DNA of 64,000 bases from Aselliscus stoliczkanus (GCA_033961575.1 CM066729.1:96971001-97035000), one strand, 5' to 3'; shown: positions 45,970-58,175, counted from the stretch's first letter. Notes: generated by a model not told the origin, from the sequence alone. Numbers and translations: made by a program.

Positions 45970-46114
45970 ACTTTCTTTTAGGTTTATGTGAAGATTAACG
46001 GAATAATCAATACCAAGGACCCCAGTAGCTGGATAAGCAGGGGTCAACTGAGAGAAGTAGTGGACTTTTCTAGGTCAGAAAAATCCACCATAAACTTTAA
46101 GTTTGAAACATGAA

Positions 46115-46465
46115 AAATAAGAATGGATAGATAAAATGTAGTATATACATACAATTGAATATTGTTTAGCCCTAAAAAGAAAATTCTGCAATATCAACAA
46201 CATGGATGAATCTTGAGGAAATCATGCTAAGAGAAAAAAGCCAGTCTCAGAAAGACAAATCTTATATAATTCCACTTATATTAGGTATTTAAAATAGTCA
46301 AATTCATAGAATCAAAGAGTAGAATGGTGGTTGCTGGGGGAATTACTAATCAATGGACATAAAGTTTCAGTTAAGCAAGATAAATAAGGTTTAGAGATCT
46401 GTTTAAAATTTTGTTAAGAGGGTAGATGTCATGTTGTGTTCTTATCCCATTAAAAAAAGTAACAA
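46115..46465 (+). mobile_element. Old L1M 3' end
   Basis: AATGGATAGATAAAATGTAG, TTGAATATTGTTTAGCCC, CAACATGGATGAATCTTGAGG and ATTCCACTTATATTAGG match the ORF2 end and 3' UTR of old L1M families, like 4595-5063 but a separate copy. Confidence 0.85.
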
Positions 46466-46869
46466 TGAATTATAAATTTTTGTCAGTTACATAAAATGGG
46501 TGAACCCAGAACTTTATAAATCCCTTGACCATTCATCTCTCAGTATCTTCATTTCCTGTCTACTTGTGCAAACCATACCCATTCATTCTACATAAACATC
46601 ATCACTGCTTAAAATTTTACCAACTCAGAAAACTTATCCTCTGACCTTGTGCTGCAAATATACATATTCTTCACATCCTTCTGATTTGGACCTTTATTTT
46701 ATTTTAAATTAGATGAAGACATGCTTTCTATGTTGCTAATTCAAGTCTGATGATATCTTCCAACATAACCCAACTGTACCCCTTACTATACAACAGAGGC
46801 AATGTGATCTGATAAAGAGAGACTGTAACTGAGACAGGAGTTGAAATATCTAGTCTACTTCGTAAGCTC
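46466..46869. other. Unassigned sequence
   Basis: No gene or repeat recognised. Confidence 0.5.
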
Positions 46870-47150
46870 TAGAACAGCTCTGCCGAATAGAAATATAAAG
46901 TAAGCTATCCAAGTAATTTAAAATTTTCTAGTAATTACATTAAAAGAGCAAAAAAAGGACACACATTAGGTGAACTTAATATTAGTAGTATGTTAATATA
47001 ATACATCCAAAGCATTGTTCTAGGTCTTCAAAATACGTTGTATAGTTTATACTTACAGTAAATCTCCATTCAAACTAGACATATTTCAGTATTTCAGTGT
47101 CCACATGTGGCTGGTGGCTACCATATTGGGCAATACATCTCTAAAGTCAC
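46870..47150. mobile_element. hAT-type nonautonomous element
   Basis: The ends AGCTCTGCCGAATAGAAATA and CCATATTGGGCAATACATCTC are imperfect inverted repeats of the TGTCCAATAGAA type, with CCACATGTGGCTGGTGGCTA inside the right end. This pattern is known from mammalian hAT-Charlie-related MITEs; I do not give a subfamily. Confidence 0.6.
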
Positions 47151-49014
47151 ATGATATATTTGGCTTGGTTTCTCATCTGTAAAGTAGTAGAATTAGATTT
47201 ACAGTAAGTTCCACACATCTAAAATACAAGTGACTGATGGAAGGCAGAAATGTATCTCCATTTCGTAAACACCTGGACATATGAGGTTACGTTTGAATAT
47301 CTTGGCTCTGTTCCACAAACTTGTTAGGAAGCCAAGCCCCTTTTAGCTCACAGTTATGCAGTCTCTATGGTGTGACCGTTGGCATCATTGTGAAAAATGC
47401 CAACATATATGTTTTAGACAGTAGGATAAAGGAAGCAAATAATAAGAATGAGCCAAAGGCAAATAGCAACTGTCTTTCAAAGAATGTTCAAAGATGCTGC
47501 CATATATCACTTTTAATTATATCTCACTTGGCAGCACTTAGTTTCAGAAAATTAACCTTTACTGTATTCAACCAGTTGGTTAGCTAAAAACTGTAAGTTC
47601 TGTAATTATGAAAGAAAGGAAGACATATATTTGAAGAAATAGCAACTCCTAATTTAGGCTTTATCTGGGGGCCCCACCCAGAAAATCAAGGTAATTGAAA
47701 GATTTGTACCTCTAGTAGACATACCCCTGCAAGAGACTGAGAGAGGAGCCAAGATGTCGCAACAACTTAATATGTTGCTTTTTCCAGAAAAATTCGTATT
47801 TAAAGAGGGTTTGAAGCCTCAGTTTGATTTGGAATGTTATTGTGTTTATGGCAATTCAAGATTTGAAGATGTCAGAGAACTCTAGATGTCACACAAGCCA
47901 TGCTCTAATTGCCAAGTAGGAGACTCTCTGTGCTTGTTCTGTGCTGTTAGTAATATACCATGGAACCCTGGAGAATTTCCATACTATAGTTTAGATTATT
48001 TTTTAGCTACAGGGAAAAATAGCCATAGATTCTATGAAAACTTTTCAAATTTGTGCCACTGGTATTCTTTAAAAATGCTTTTGTTCACTGAAACTTGTTA
48101 AATCTCTTTATTTTGGATTCTGTTACACATTTTGCCCTACATATGCCATATATAAACCTTTCCTAAACTTTCATTTTGTGACCAAATGTGCAAGTGTTTA
48201 GAGAGGTCAAAAAACAAAAAACAATCATTTTGAAGATTATCAGCACTCTTAACATCTTCTCAGCAGGTTTCTTAATTTATTCTTTTGTGGTCGAGTGCCA
48301 ACTCTTTTGGCTTTATATGCTGATTTATTTTATAAATTATTAATGTTCTCACTGCCTGACTAAACACTTCAGTTCCTCAGAAAAGTTTGATCATGCCAGC
48401 AATACTTTCTCTGTTAGTATTGCTTCCTTTAGGAATACTTTCAGATTGAATGAAGTAACTTCTTAATGGTGGTTTAGCTACAAATCCACCTCTTTTTTAA
48501 CTAAATGGAAAATAATTCAGGTGGGCAATACAGACAAAATTGACAATTGACCCTCTAGGATTTTCTCAACAGAAGCATATTTTGGGAGAATTAAACCATA
48601 TTGAAACCAACCTAGAATCTGCTTCTACTTAAACAAATTTGTATCTGTTAGGTGTTTACCTGTTTGTGTCATAAAGACAAAAAAAAAAACAAATAAAGGA
48701 GGTGAAATTATCTGCCTTACCTACCTATATATCTGTCTATGATTGTTTATTTAACCAATAATAAAGGCCAGATAAATACATAGAATATGATAAAAAAATT
48801 AGTCACAACTTAATTAATCATGATTGATATTACAATTTCGCTGTATGTTTTCCATTGTTCATTATTAATAATAGTTTTCAGAAAGTATTAAATAGTTGTG
48901 GTCAAGATCTATATACTTAAGAATATTATTTTCTATTTAAGTTTGTTTCAAAGAATATTTAGTGTGCCTCATTAGTTTTCAAAGTCTCCATGTTTAATTT
49001 GCTGCTCAGTATTT
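47151..49014. other. Unassigned sequence
   Basis: About 1.9 kb. Small frames at 47321 and 47886 lack domain features. No repeat recognised. Confidence 0.5.
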
Positions 49015-49720
49015 GATTAAGAAAGTGTAGCATCATTTGTTTCCTAATAGATAAAAATTCAATTGGCTCTTAATTTTTGATAATACTGCAATGAACATCA
49101 ATATGTTGGATTATTTTGTTAATATTGATATTTTTCAATTAAATGGAATGAATATATATTTAACAAATGTCTTACATTATGCAACTTTTTTTCAAAATAT
49201 TTTCAATATTTACAATGAGGCTTCCCTCCCCAAAATTAGGCATAATTATTTGCAAGTGTAGGAATTAATCAATAAAATGCTAGTTTATTCTGCTTATTGT
49301 TAAGAAAATATTTTTGTTTCTGATTAAAATTTTCTGTTTCTTGGTTATACTCCCTTTTTACAAACTTTGCATTTCATTATCCATGAAACTTACATTTTTA
49401 AATTAATATATGAGCTCTTTATATGTTATATCATGGCATAAAATTTCATAGATATTTGTCACATTATATTTTGGTCATATTTTTGTTCTTTTGTATTTGT
49501 TTCCTTTTCCATAGTAAAATCCTTTAATTTTAAGAAATAATACATATCTATATCTTCTTTGTCATTACTTGTGTACACTTTGGCATTTATTCTTCCTTTC
49601 TAGGTGATCCAAAATAATTGAATAATTTTATCCTCCTTAAACTATCTTAACTGTTTCAAAATAAAATCTAGTTCACTTGATTTTCTTGTTGTATATATGG
49701 GTGAAATGTGCATCTACATC
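49015..49720 (-). mobile_element. Possible very old L1, antisense
   Basis: CTGCAATGAACATCAATATG and ATGAGCTCTTTATATGTTAT recall antisense L1 ORF2 phrases, but the rest is too diverged to follow. Confidence 0.3.
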
Positions 49721-49805
49721 AGTTTTCTTCTAAATTTAATTCTTAATTACTATTACTAAACTGCAAAACAGATGATGAATCCATCCATCATCCATCCAAT
49801 CATTT

Positions 49806-50258
49806 TTTTTAAAAGATTTTATTGGGGAATTGGGGGAGGGGAACAGCATTAAGGAATGGGGGGAGGGAAACAGACAAGTTGCTGTCCTTTTGTTCTTTGG
49901 TCTAGTTGTGGAGGACATTGCTTCACTGGCCCATGTTGGTATAATCATTGTGCTTTTCCCGGCTGAGGCAGTCACTCAGCAGCCATTGGATGGCAGCTCA
50001 CACGGGCTGCCGGCTGCTCGCGCTAGATCCCAGCCACATATGGTAGCTCACGGCAGCGCATTGTAGCAGAGGCTGCAGCCCACTGCTATCGCCAGCAACT
50101 TACAGCAGCCCAGCTCCAGGTCAAGCTGTTGTTCACCATTTTAGCTATAGAGGGCGCAGTGTCACTGGCCCTCATATGAGGGGTCCGAACCAGGGCCCTG
50201 CTGCTCAGAGCTGGCATCCCAAGTCAACTCTTAATCAACATGCCACTCGGACGGCCCC
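49806..50258 (-). mobile_element. Long tRNA-derived SINE
   Basis: Antisense from AAAAGATTTTATTGGGG to CCACTCGGACGGCCCC. It carries GGGCCCTGCTGCTCAGAGCTGG near its head, also seen in part in the copy at 25516, so these two may share a variant. The duplication atccaatcattt occurs on both sides (from 49794 and 50266). Confidence 0.94.
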
Positions 50259-50280
50259 CATCCAAATCCAATCATTTCTT

Positions 50281-50376
50281 AATTCATTCTTTCTTAAAAA
50301 ATATTTTTGAATTATTATTCTAAATTTACTTTTATTATACAGTGAGAATTATGTCATTTTGAATTATTCTTTGTGT

Positions 50377-50416
<40 letters not shown>

Positions 50417-50884
50417 GAAATAGAGTTTATTAGATGGAAGTGAATGAGGATACAATGGGAGACCTATTTTAGGTAAGTGATGGTGCTTAAAGCTTTTTTT
50501 TCTCCATGGCAGTGCTGCGATGAAGTTGGTGTCAGTGTGGTGTTAGTGTGGTGTTGGTGGCCGCTAGTATTTCTCACGCTGTTGTATAGCTTCACTTGTT
50601 CTGGTCTTCCCTAATATGAGAAAGCAGATAGTTGAGTCAGTCCTGTTTGCTGTTATCCATGGACAATGGTTTTTGAGGCTGTTAAGGCTTTTGCTAAGTC
50701 ATGGGTACCATAGACATAAATGATCGTTGGGCTCCTGTTTTCGTTTCTTTCTTTTTTTTCCTTTTTTTTTAAAATGTTTTCGTCCTATTTATTTTTCCTT
50801 AATAGTACATTTTAAAAGTATTATATTGTAATCACTAATATATTTTTGTTTGTACTTGCCAACGTATCCTTACCCATCTTTTAC
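50281..50884. other. TG microsatellite and unassigned sequence
   Basis: Contains (TG)n at 50372-50415. The sequence at 50490-50700 is less AT-rich with repeated GTGTGGTGTTAGT/GG words, but I recognise no family. Confidence 0.5.
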
Positions 50885-51060
50885 TATTATTATTTTTTAT
50901 TATTACTTACAGATGTACAAAACAACATAATTAGACATTTACACCCCTCATAAGGTGATAACCATGACAAGTCTACTACCCCTCTGACACTGTACATAGT
51001 TATTACCATAGCTAATACCATTAACTATATTCTATATGTTGTATTTTAAATTCCATGAGG

Positions 51061-51061
<1 letters not shown>

Positions 51062-51098
<37 letters not shown>

Positions 51099-51115
51099 AC
51101 AGACACACGCACACA
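51062..51115. repeat. (AC)n microsatellite
   Basis: AC run with a few AG interruptions, abutting the mariner end. Confidence 0.95.
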
Positions 51116-51343
51116 CCGGGGGTGCCAAAAAATGTATACCCATTTCAAGAAAGGAAAACCTTATTAAAATTGCAAGGCTCAATATATACTGATAAAAGAT
51201 GAAAGCAAGTTTGACCTCTGCAATTACAAGAGGTGCTCAAAGTGGTTACCATCAGCATCCAGAAACTTCTGAATATGGCCAGCTACTGCTTGAGCAACAT
51301 TTACCAAAGTGTCCACTTGTATACATTTTTTTGGCACTCCCAG
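51116..51343 (-). mobile_element. Mariner-type element, internally deleted
   Basis: The ends CCGGGGGTGCCAAAAAATGT and the complement of CTGGGAGTGCCAAAAAAATG are inverted repeats of about 24 bases; TA follows the right end. Unlike the copy at 35764, the right part still carries the end of a transposase gene. Confidence 0.88.
51224..51319 (-). pseudogene. Mariner transposase C-terminal remnant
   Basis: On the minus strand, from 51319 to a TAA stop at 51224, 31 codons read without interruption and end QKFLDADGNHFEHLL-stop. An RxxxCLxxxGxxFE-like C-terminus just before the inverted repeat is typical of Tc1/mariner transposases. The catalytic DDE/D core and N-terminal helix-turn-helix are missing. 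It sits about 108 bases from the element's left edge, so most of the gene was lost by internal deletion. Confidence 0.75.
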
Positions 51344-51639
51344 TATATATATATTTAATTACAGTTGACATTCAATATTATCTTATGTTAATTTCAGGTC
51401 TATAGCACAGTGGTTAGGCATTTATATAATCTATGAAATGGTCCTCCCAATAAGTCCAGTAACCATCTGACAATATACAAAGTCTTTACAACATTATTGA
51501 CCATATTCCCCATACTGTATTTCACACCCCTGTGACTATTTTGTGACTACCAATTTGTACTTCCTAATCCCTTCACTTTTCTCACCCATCCCCAGCTCCT
51601 CTCCTTTTTATCAGCCATCAGTTTGTTCTCTGTATCTAT

Positions 51640-52291
51640 GAGTCTATTTCTGTTTTGTTTGTTCTTCTGTAGTTTAGATTCCACATATAAGTGAAATCAT
51701 ATGGTATATTTGTCTTAGTCTGATTTATGTAATTTAATATCCTCTAGGTCCATCCATGCTGTTGAAAATGGTAAGACTTTATTATTTTTTATGGCAGAGT
51801 AATACTCCTTATATAAATGTACCTTAATTTTTGTATTCAATTGTCTCTTGATATAGACATTTTGGTTGTTTCCATATCTTGGCTATTGTGACTAGCCCTA
51901 CAGTAAACATAGTGGTGCATATATTTTTTTTGAATTAGTGTTTTGGATTTCTTTGGCTAAATACCCAGAAGTGGAATTGCTGGGTCATAAGGTAGTATTA
52001 TTGTTATTTCTTGAGAAACCTCCACACTTTTCTACAGTGGCTGCACCAATTTGCAATCCCTCCAACAGTACACAGGATTCCCTTTTCTCCACATCCTCAC
52101 CAACACTTGTTGTTTGTTGATTTATTGATGATGGTCATTCTGACAGGAGTGGGGTGGTATCTTATTGTGGTTTTCTCTGATGATTAGTGACACTGAGCAT
52201 TTTTTCATATGTCTATTAGCCATCTGTTTTCTTTGGAGAAATGTCTATTCAGGATTCAGGTCCTCTGTGCATTTTTTAATTGGATTGTTTG

Positions 52292-52332
<41 letters not shown>

Positions 52333-52690
52333 AGTTGTATGTATTTTTGATACATTTTGGGCATTAGTCCCTTATCAGATGTATCATTGTTAAATATCTT
52401 CTCCCATGCAGTAGGATGTCTTTTTGTTTTGTTGATGGATTCCTTTGCTGTGAAAAAGCTTTTTAGTTTGATGTAGTACCATTTTTTTTCTTTTGATTCC
52501 CTTGCCAGAGAAAGTATATCGATAAAAATATTACTAAGGTCAATATCTGAGAGTTTATTTCCTATATTTTCTTTAAAAAGTTTTATGGTTTTGGAACTTA
52601 GATTTAAGTCTTTATTCGACTTTTTAATTTTTTATATGGTGAAAGAAGGTGGTCTAGTTTCATTTTTTGCATATATCTGTCTAGTTTTCC
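51640..52690 (-). pseudogene. L1 copy C ORF2 3' half
   Basis: Antisense phrases for the ORF2 C-terminal half are in order: GGTCCATCCATGCTGTTG, CCCAGAAGTGGAATTGCTGG, CACCAATTTGCAATCCCTCC, TTAATTGGATTGTTTG and CTTTTTAGTTTGATGTAG. A (TG)n run interrupts at 52293-52329. Frame is lost. Confidence 0.85.
52293..52329. repeat. (TG)n microsatellite in L1 copy C
   Basis: TG run replacing T/G-rich L1 sequence after GGATTGTTTGT. Confidence 0.95.
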
Positions 52691-52709
52691 AGACAGTCTG
52701 TGCTTCCTG

Positions 52710-53160
52710 GGTTTGGATGTATATGTCCTTCATCAGGTTGGTGAAGTTTTCAGTCATTATTTCTTCAAATAGGTTCTTGATCCCTTGTTCCCTCTCTCCT
52801 GGTACTCCTATAATGCTATTGTTGTTATATTTGAAGTTGTAAAGTTATCCCAAAGATCCCTTAAATTATCTTTACTTATTTTTTTATTCTTTTTTTTTTT
52901 TTGCTCTGATTGAGTGTTTTCTGCTACCTTGTCTTCTAAATCGCTGATTCGATCATCTGCTTCATCTAATCTGTTTTTTAATTTCTTCTAGGGTATTCTT
53001 CATTTCAGTTATTGTATTCTTTATTTCTGATTGATTCTTTTTTATGGTTTCTATGTTCTTCTTTATGCTTAATATCTATTTTTTGAAATTCTCACTAAGT
53101 TCCTTAAGCACTCTTATAACCAGCGTTTTAAACTCTGTCTCTGATAGGTTGCTTGTCTCC
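52710..53160 (-). pseudogene. L1 copy C ORF1 N-terminal fragment
   Basis: Matches the ORF1 region of copy A (17960-18420) through GTCATTATTTCTTCAAATAG, GATTCGATCATCTGC and TTCTCACTAAGTTCCTTAAG. This is the coiled-coil part of ORF1; the RNA-binding C-terminal domain is deleted. Confidence 0.8.
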
Positions 53161-53640
53161 ATTTCATTTAGTGCTGTTTCTGGAGTTTTCTCCTGTGTTT
53201 TTGTTTGGGACATGTTTCTTTGTTTCCTCATTCTGGCTGCCTCTCTGTGTTTGCTTCTATGTATTAGGTAGATATCCTATGTCCCTCAGTCTCTGCTGCA
53301 TGTCCTTATGTAGAATATGTCTTGTGTGGTCCAAAGGTGCAGTCTCCCTGATCTCCTGTTTGTGTTCAAGGAGTGTCGCCTTCCTCTCCAGGGGGCACCT
53401 CTACCACCAAGGTGTACCTTCTAGTGTTCAACCACTATCTGTGGGTTTGGTGTCAGCCCACATTGCATCTCCACCCCTCCTACCAGTCTCTGTGTGGCCT
53501 CTTCTTTATATCCTTATTTATATGTGTTCTGTTTAGTTAGTCTTCAGATGATTCCTGAGGTTGATTGTTATATAGTTTGTTTGTAATTTTGGTATGATCT
53601 TTGGTAGCATTTACCTAATCTGCCATCTTGGACCTCCATT

Positions 53641-54867
53641 TTAAATCATTCTTAATCACTCAGGTAGAAAGTGTCCTAGTCTACTTACCTGCACAATACC
53701 ATTTATAACTAGTTGGGTAGTCAAAATTAAGGAAATACACAAGGACCATGCTGAGAGCTCTGAGCTTTAATTTTTTCTGCACATTTTCTCTGCCTGCCTC
53801 CTGCTTCTAGAACGTATCTGTCACTAGGTCCATTGCCCAAAGAAATGAACTCAATATATTTTTGAGATAGTATTTGTTAACCTTTTCATTCCTTAAGGAG
53901 GGGTCAGAATTATTTTTAGGAAAAGATAAAACAATTTGATCCATTCCTCATTCAAAACTCATGAAGGTGGTGATGACTTTATGTAATCTCAATCTGAAGA
54001 TGTCTCTGAAACCACAACAGATGCCCCCTTTTTCACTGTCACCTTAATTGATGGCAGCATATGAAAAGTAGAACTTGGAAAGAAAGATTAGCTAGGTGCC
54101 ATTTTCTTCTACCTCTGCCTCATTTTTGGAGATCAGTTTAGTTAAAATTGTCTCAGATATAAAGATATCATTCCTTTTTCATTTGATATAGAGATGATGA
54201 GAAAACAAAACAAATGCCCAGTTGCTATTTCTAATTCATTATGCAAGATTAATTGCTGTGAATGTCTTTTTTTCCCCTTTCTGCACTGTTTACATATATC
54301 ATTCACATTAACAGTTATAGTTCAATTCCAAAAATATATTCTATTTTAATAAAATTTATTATTTAATCTGATAAGCAGTAAAATTGGATTTTCAGTTTAG
54401 TATAATAGTGTAGATCCTTAGTCCAAGTAAGCAATTAGGAAAAGCAATAGTAACCAGAGCAGGGAGAGACTAAACATTGCAGACCTTGGGAACTAGCTAA
54501 AGGGACTGTCCCAAGGGTAACAGTTATTTAGGGAAAGTTAAAAGTTATACTTTCTATCAGAATATAAAAAAATATATAAATATAATCACATAATATTTCA
54601 CTTAATATTCAAGAAGCAAATCTCTGCTAATTTATTTTCATTCTAATATTCAAGGAAATAGGTAATGTCAGTCCTAACATACAAATATTTCTCAAATGAC
54701 ACACAGATGCTGGTTTTTTGTTTTGTTTTGTTTTAAAAAAGGAAAATATCCCCAACCATATACACTTAAATATTACTGAAACTAATAAAATTATATGCCC
54801 AACAGTGTAATAAAATTATTTACCCAACAGTGTTTTTGATTATAAACACAATTACAGTACAAATTGT

Positions 54868-54872
<5 letters not shown>
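53641..54872. other. Unassigned sequence
   Basis: About 1.2 kb with no recognised gene or repeat, ending at a TG run. Confidence 0.55.

Positions 54873-54902
<30 letters not shown>
54873..54902. repeat. (TG)n microsatellite
   Basis: Pure TG run. Confidence 0.95.
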
Positions 54903-54904
<2 letters not shown>

Positions 54905-55464
54905 TTCCAGTACTTCATTCCAGATCCTACATTTAAGAGATAATTCAACATGAGTTTCTTGTTAATAGGCCACTACCCCTCCACCCCCCAATCACTTAAA
55001 TGTTAAGTAGCCATTTTCAGGTTGCTGAAATTTTCTGCGCTCTTCATTCACAAAATATTTGTTACTCTATTCTAGGTTTTAAGGGCTGTTTAGTGTTGTT
55101 GTTAATAAAATCAAAGAGAGAAAGCCACTGTTTCAAAGGGGTATTTTAAATTTGTATTCAATAATACACATTGGATTACTATAATTAATTGGAATTCAAA
55201 GTAAAGTTCTCATAATTCTGAATCAAACAGACCAAGGCAAGCTGGTGTGGGCCGTGCGTCACATATCCCATGGATATGTTTAATGCTGCGTTGACTTGCA
55301 TTCTAGATAGCTTAAGTATTTTATTGGTAGTATTTTAAATATTTTTACTTTTCATAAAACAAGACAGCATTTACTAATTTTCAAATGTTCATGTTTCACT
55401 GTATTTGCTTCAAATCTCTGAACACAACAGAACAAATAGCTAGCATGTCTCAGGTTTCATCTCC
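54903..55464. other. Unassigned sequence
   Basis: No gene or repeat recognised. Confidence 0.5.
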
Positions 55465-55745
55465 TTCCTTCTCCCTCTGGAGATAACCAGCATACTGACT
55501 GCTCCTACATTTAAAAAAATTTTTTTTTCTTTGGTTTTAAAGGAATTGATTTTCTTCCAATAAGATAAAATTTTATATATTTGTATTATTTCATAAAATA
55601 GACTCCTAGAGGAAAGATTACATGGTCAAAGTTTGTAAAATGTTTTAAGCCCTTAATCTTTATTACCAAATTGATTTTCAGATAAAAGGTAGTTATACTT
55701 CTAATTTTTTATACTTTAAATAGAATTTTCCTGATTATGTTTCTA
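55465..55745 (-). mobile_element. Old L1ME-like fragment
   Basis: GGAGATAACCAGCATACTGAC then GACTCCTAGAGGAAAGATTAC, ATGGTCAAAG and ATTACCAAATTGATTTTCAG follow antisense old L1 ORF2/3' UTR order. Weak. Confidence 0.4.
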
Positions 55746-56954
55746 AACACATGGTAATGTGAAGAAATCGTTCATATGTACCACATGGTCTTACAAATAT
55801 GATAGCTAATAGCACATTACCTAAGGTAAACGCAGTTTCAAAAAGAGAGAAGCAACACAAACCCAATTATATATAAGAATTTACAAGCCTTCCTTCAAAC
55901 ATTATTATAGTGATAATATTGGAAAGCAACTTCTACCTTTCCTTCTTTTTAAATTTTAAGTTGATGGAAAAAATGTGAGCCATTTATTTTATTAGTTTAA
56001 AGCATTTTGTATCAGACAGAAGGAGAGCTATTAAAATAGATCAGAAAGAAAAGCTGATCTTGAGATAGGTCTGAGTGGGTGGTAAGCCTATTTTCAGCCT
56101 ATTCTGAGACATATCACTGTGTCACCAATAAATCTGGTTTAAAAGTTCTTAAACTTTATTAAGAGATTATAAAAATGTAGACATAACAAAGAAAGATAAG
56201 GAAATAAGCTACCGTTGTACTCTGTGGCTAATATATTATTTTTAAAACAATAAACAGTTGCTTAATGCATATCTTGCTATCAAAATGACTTATGTCTCAC
56301 TAAGTCATTTTATTTCATTTAAATAGCTAGAATGCATTTGTACATTCTTCCATAAATTCTGAGGGTTTTTTTGTTCTCTGAAGATTTTGTGCATCTCAAA
56401 CATCAAATTCCTTGAAGTTTGAATGATTACATAGAAGTTGTTTTAAATGCTCATTTCAGAGTCCAATTTTGGCCTCTACTCACTGTCAAAACTGGCATTT
56501 ATTAATGATGACACTCCAAATTCCAAATTTTGCAATGTCCAAAAGTTTTAGAAACAAAAGATAGTCTGAATTTTGATGAAATATAATGGAATTTAGGTAC
56601 CTGCTCTCCCATGTCATCACATCTCCTGCTTGGAAAGTTTCTCTGCTTTTAAGGATTTATGTGATTAGATTAATTCACCTGGATAATTTAGCAAAAGCTC
56701 TCTATCGCAAAGTCCTTAATCTTAATCACATCTGCAAATTCCTTTTTTTCCATGTAAGATAACATATTAACAGGTTCCATGGAAGAAGACACAGACATCT
56801 TTAGGTAGATCATTATTCTTCCTACCACTAGAGGCTTTGTAAAATTATTTGGGAAAGAACAGAACAAACAGGTGGTGTTACGCTTTTGCCAGAATCCAAA
56901 TAAAATGTTGATTAATGGTAGATGATGTTTAATTTTTCATTTTAAAAATATTTT
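55746..56954. other. Unassigned sequence
   Basis: No gene or repeat recognised. Contains a perfect 11-base inverted repeat at 56282-56311 with an 8-base loop. Confidence 0.5.
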
Positions 56955-58175
56955 TAAAAAATGAATTACACTTGACATATTATATTAGGTTCAGATGTAC
57001 AACTTAGTGATTAAACATTTATATAACTTAAAAAGTGATCACCCTGCTAAATCTAGTACCCATCTGACACCATATATAGTTATTATAGTATTATTGACTA
57101 CATTCCTTATGCTATACTTAACAGTGCCTTGAATATTTAATAACTACCTATTCGTACTTCGTTAATCTATTCCCCTTTTCACCCACTTCCCCCAACCCCT
57201 ATCACATCTGTCGATCAGAATATTCTTGTATCTATGAGTTTCTTTCTTTTTTGTTTGTTTTGTTATTTAGATTCCATATATAAATGAAATCATATGCCAT
57301 TTGCCCCTTTCTCTGTCTGACTTACTCCACTCAATATAATACCCTCTAGGTCCATCCATGTTACTGCAGATGGCAAGATTTAATTTTTTTTTTTTTTTTT
57401 TTTTTTGAGGGCAGTGTCACTGGCCCTCATATGTGGGATCCAAATCAGGGCTGCCGGCTTCCCAAGTCAGCGCTTAACCACTGTGCCACTCGGCCTGCCC
57501 TCATTCTTTTTTATAGTGAGTAATATCCCATTGTACATATGTACCACCTCTTATTTATCCATTCATTCACTGGTGGACATCCAGGTTATCTCCATATCTT
57601 AGCTATTGTAAATAATGCTACAGTGAACATTTTGATACACATGTCCCTTTGAAGTAGTGTTTTGGGTTTCTTTGGATAAATAACCAGAAGTGAGATATTT
57701 GGGTCCTTCTTTGTCTCTTGTTATAACCTTTGTTTTCTGGTCTATTTTGTCTGGTATAAGTATTACTACCCCAGCTTTTCTTTTTCCCATTTTCATGAAC
57801 TGTATTTTTCCATTCCTTTACTTTTTCAGTCTCTGTGTGTGTTTTGATCTGAAGTGAGTCTCTTGTACGTACTCAACATATGAAAGAATCTTGTTTTCTT
57901 ATCCATTTACTTACCCTATTTTTTGATTGGAGCATTTGTTCCATTTATATTTAAAGCAATTACTGATAGATATATGGTTATTACCATTTTATTATTCATA
58001 TTTTTTATCTTTTCCTTCTTAAAAAAGTCCCTTTAACATTTCTTGTAACACCGGTTTGGTGGTGACAAATTTCTTTAGCTTTTCCTTGCCTGGGAAACTC
58101 TTTATCTGTCCTTCCATTAATAAATGATAGCTTTGCTGGATCGAATAATCTTGATTGTAGGTCCTTATTACTTTT
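56955..58175 (-). mobile_element. L1 copy B, same internal deletion as copy A
   Basis: Minus-strand order: ORF1 C-terminal part (58175-58030), ORF2 endonuclease (about 58000-57695), deletion joint near 57690, ORF2 C-terminus (to about 57235), and one 3' UTR module (to 56955). The frame at 57796-57599 contains KRKAGVVILIPDKIDQKTK and TRDKEG, the endonuclease segment just before the joint. A short SINE lies inside. Confidence 0.85.
57385..57500 (-). mobile_element. Short tRNA-derived SINE in L1 copy B
   Basis: Long T tail, GAGGGCAGTGTCACTGGCCC, ending GCCACTCGGCCTGCCC. The L1 phrase CAAGATTT...CATTCTTTTTTATAG is split by it; the duplication is hidden in the T-rich target. Confidence 0.93.

Larger units (their letters stand above)
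50885..53640 (-). mobile_element. L1 copy C, 5' end present, ORF1 fused to ORF2 by deletion
   Basis: Minus-strand order: start GGAGGTCCAAGATGGCAGAT (53640), short 5' UTR (to about 53180), ORF1 N-terminal half (about 53160-52710), deletion joint near 52695, ORF2 from late RT to C-terminus (52690-51640), then 3' UTR sequence in two modules (51350-51550 and 50885-51060). An (AC)n run and a mariner remnant lie between the modules. The endonuclease and RT catalytic core are absent. Confidence 0.82.

Noticed and set aside
47886..48101. 71-codon cysteine-containing frame as a small secreted protein
   Set aside because: It starts MSHKPCSNCQVGDSLCLFCAV but has no signal peptide or known cysteine spacing, and no upstream promoter or splice evidence.
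56282..56311. Perfect 11-base inverted repeat AAAATGACTTA/TAAGTCATTTT
   Set aside because: Over 64 kb of AT-rich DNA and many loop lengths, one or so such hairpin is expected by chance; no other signal supports a function.
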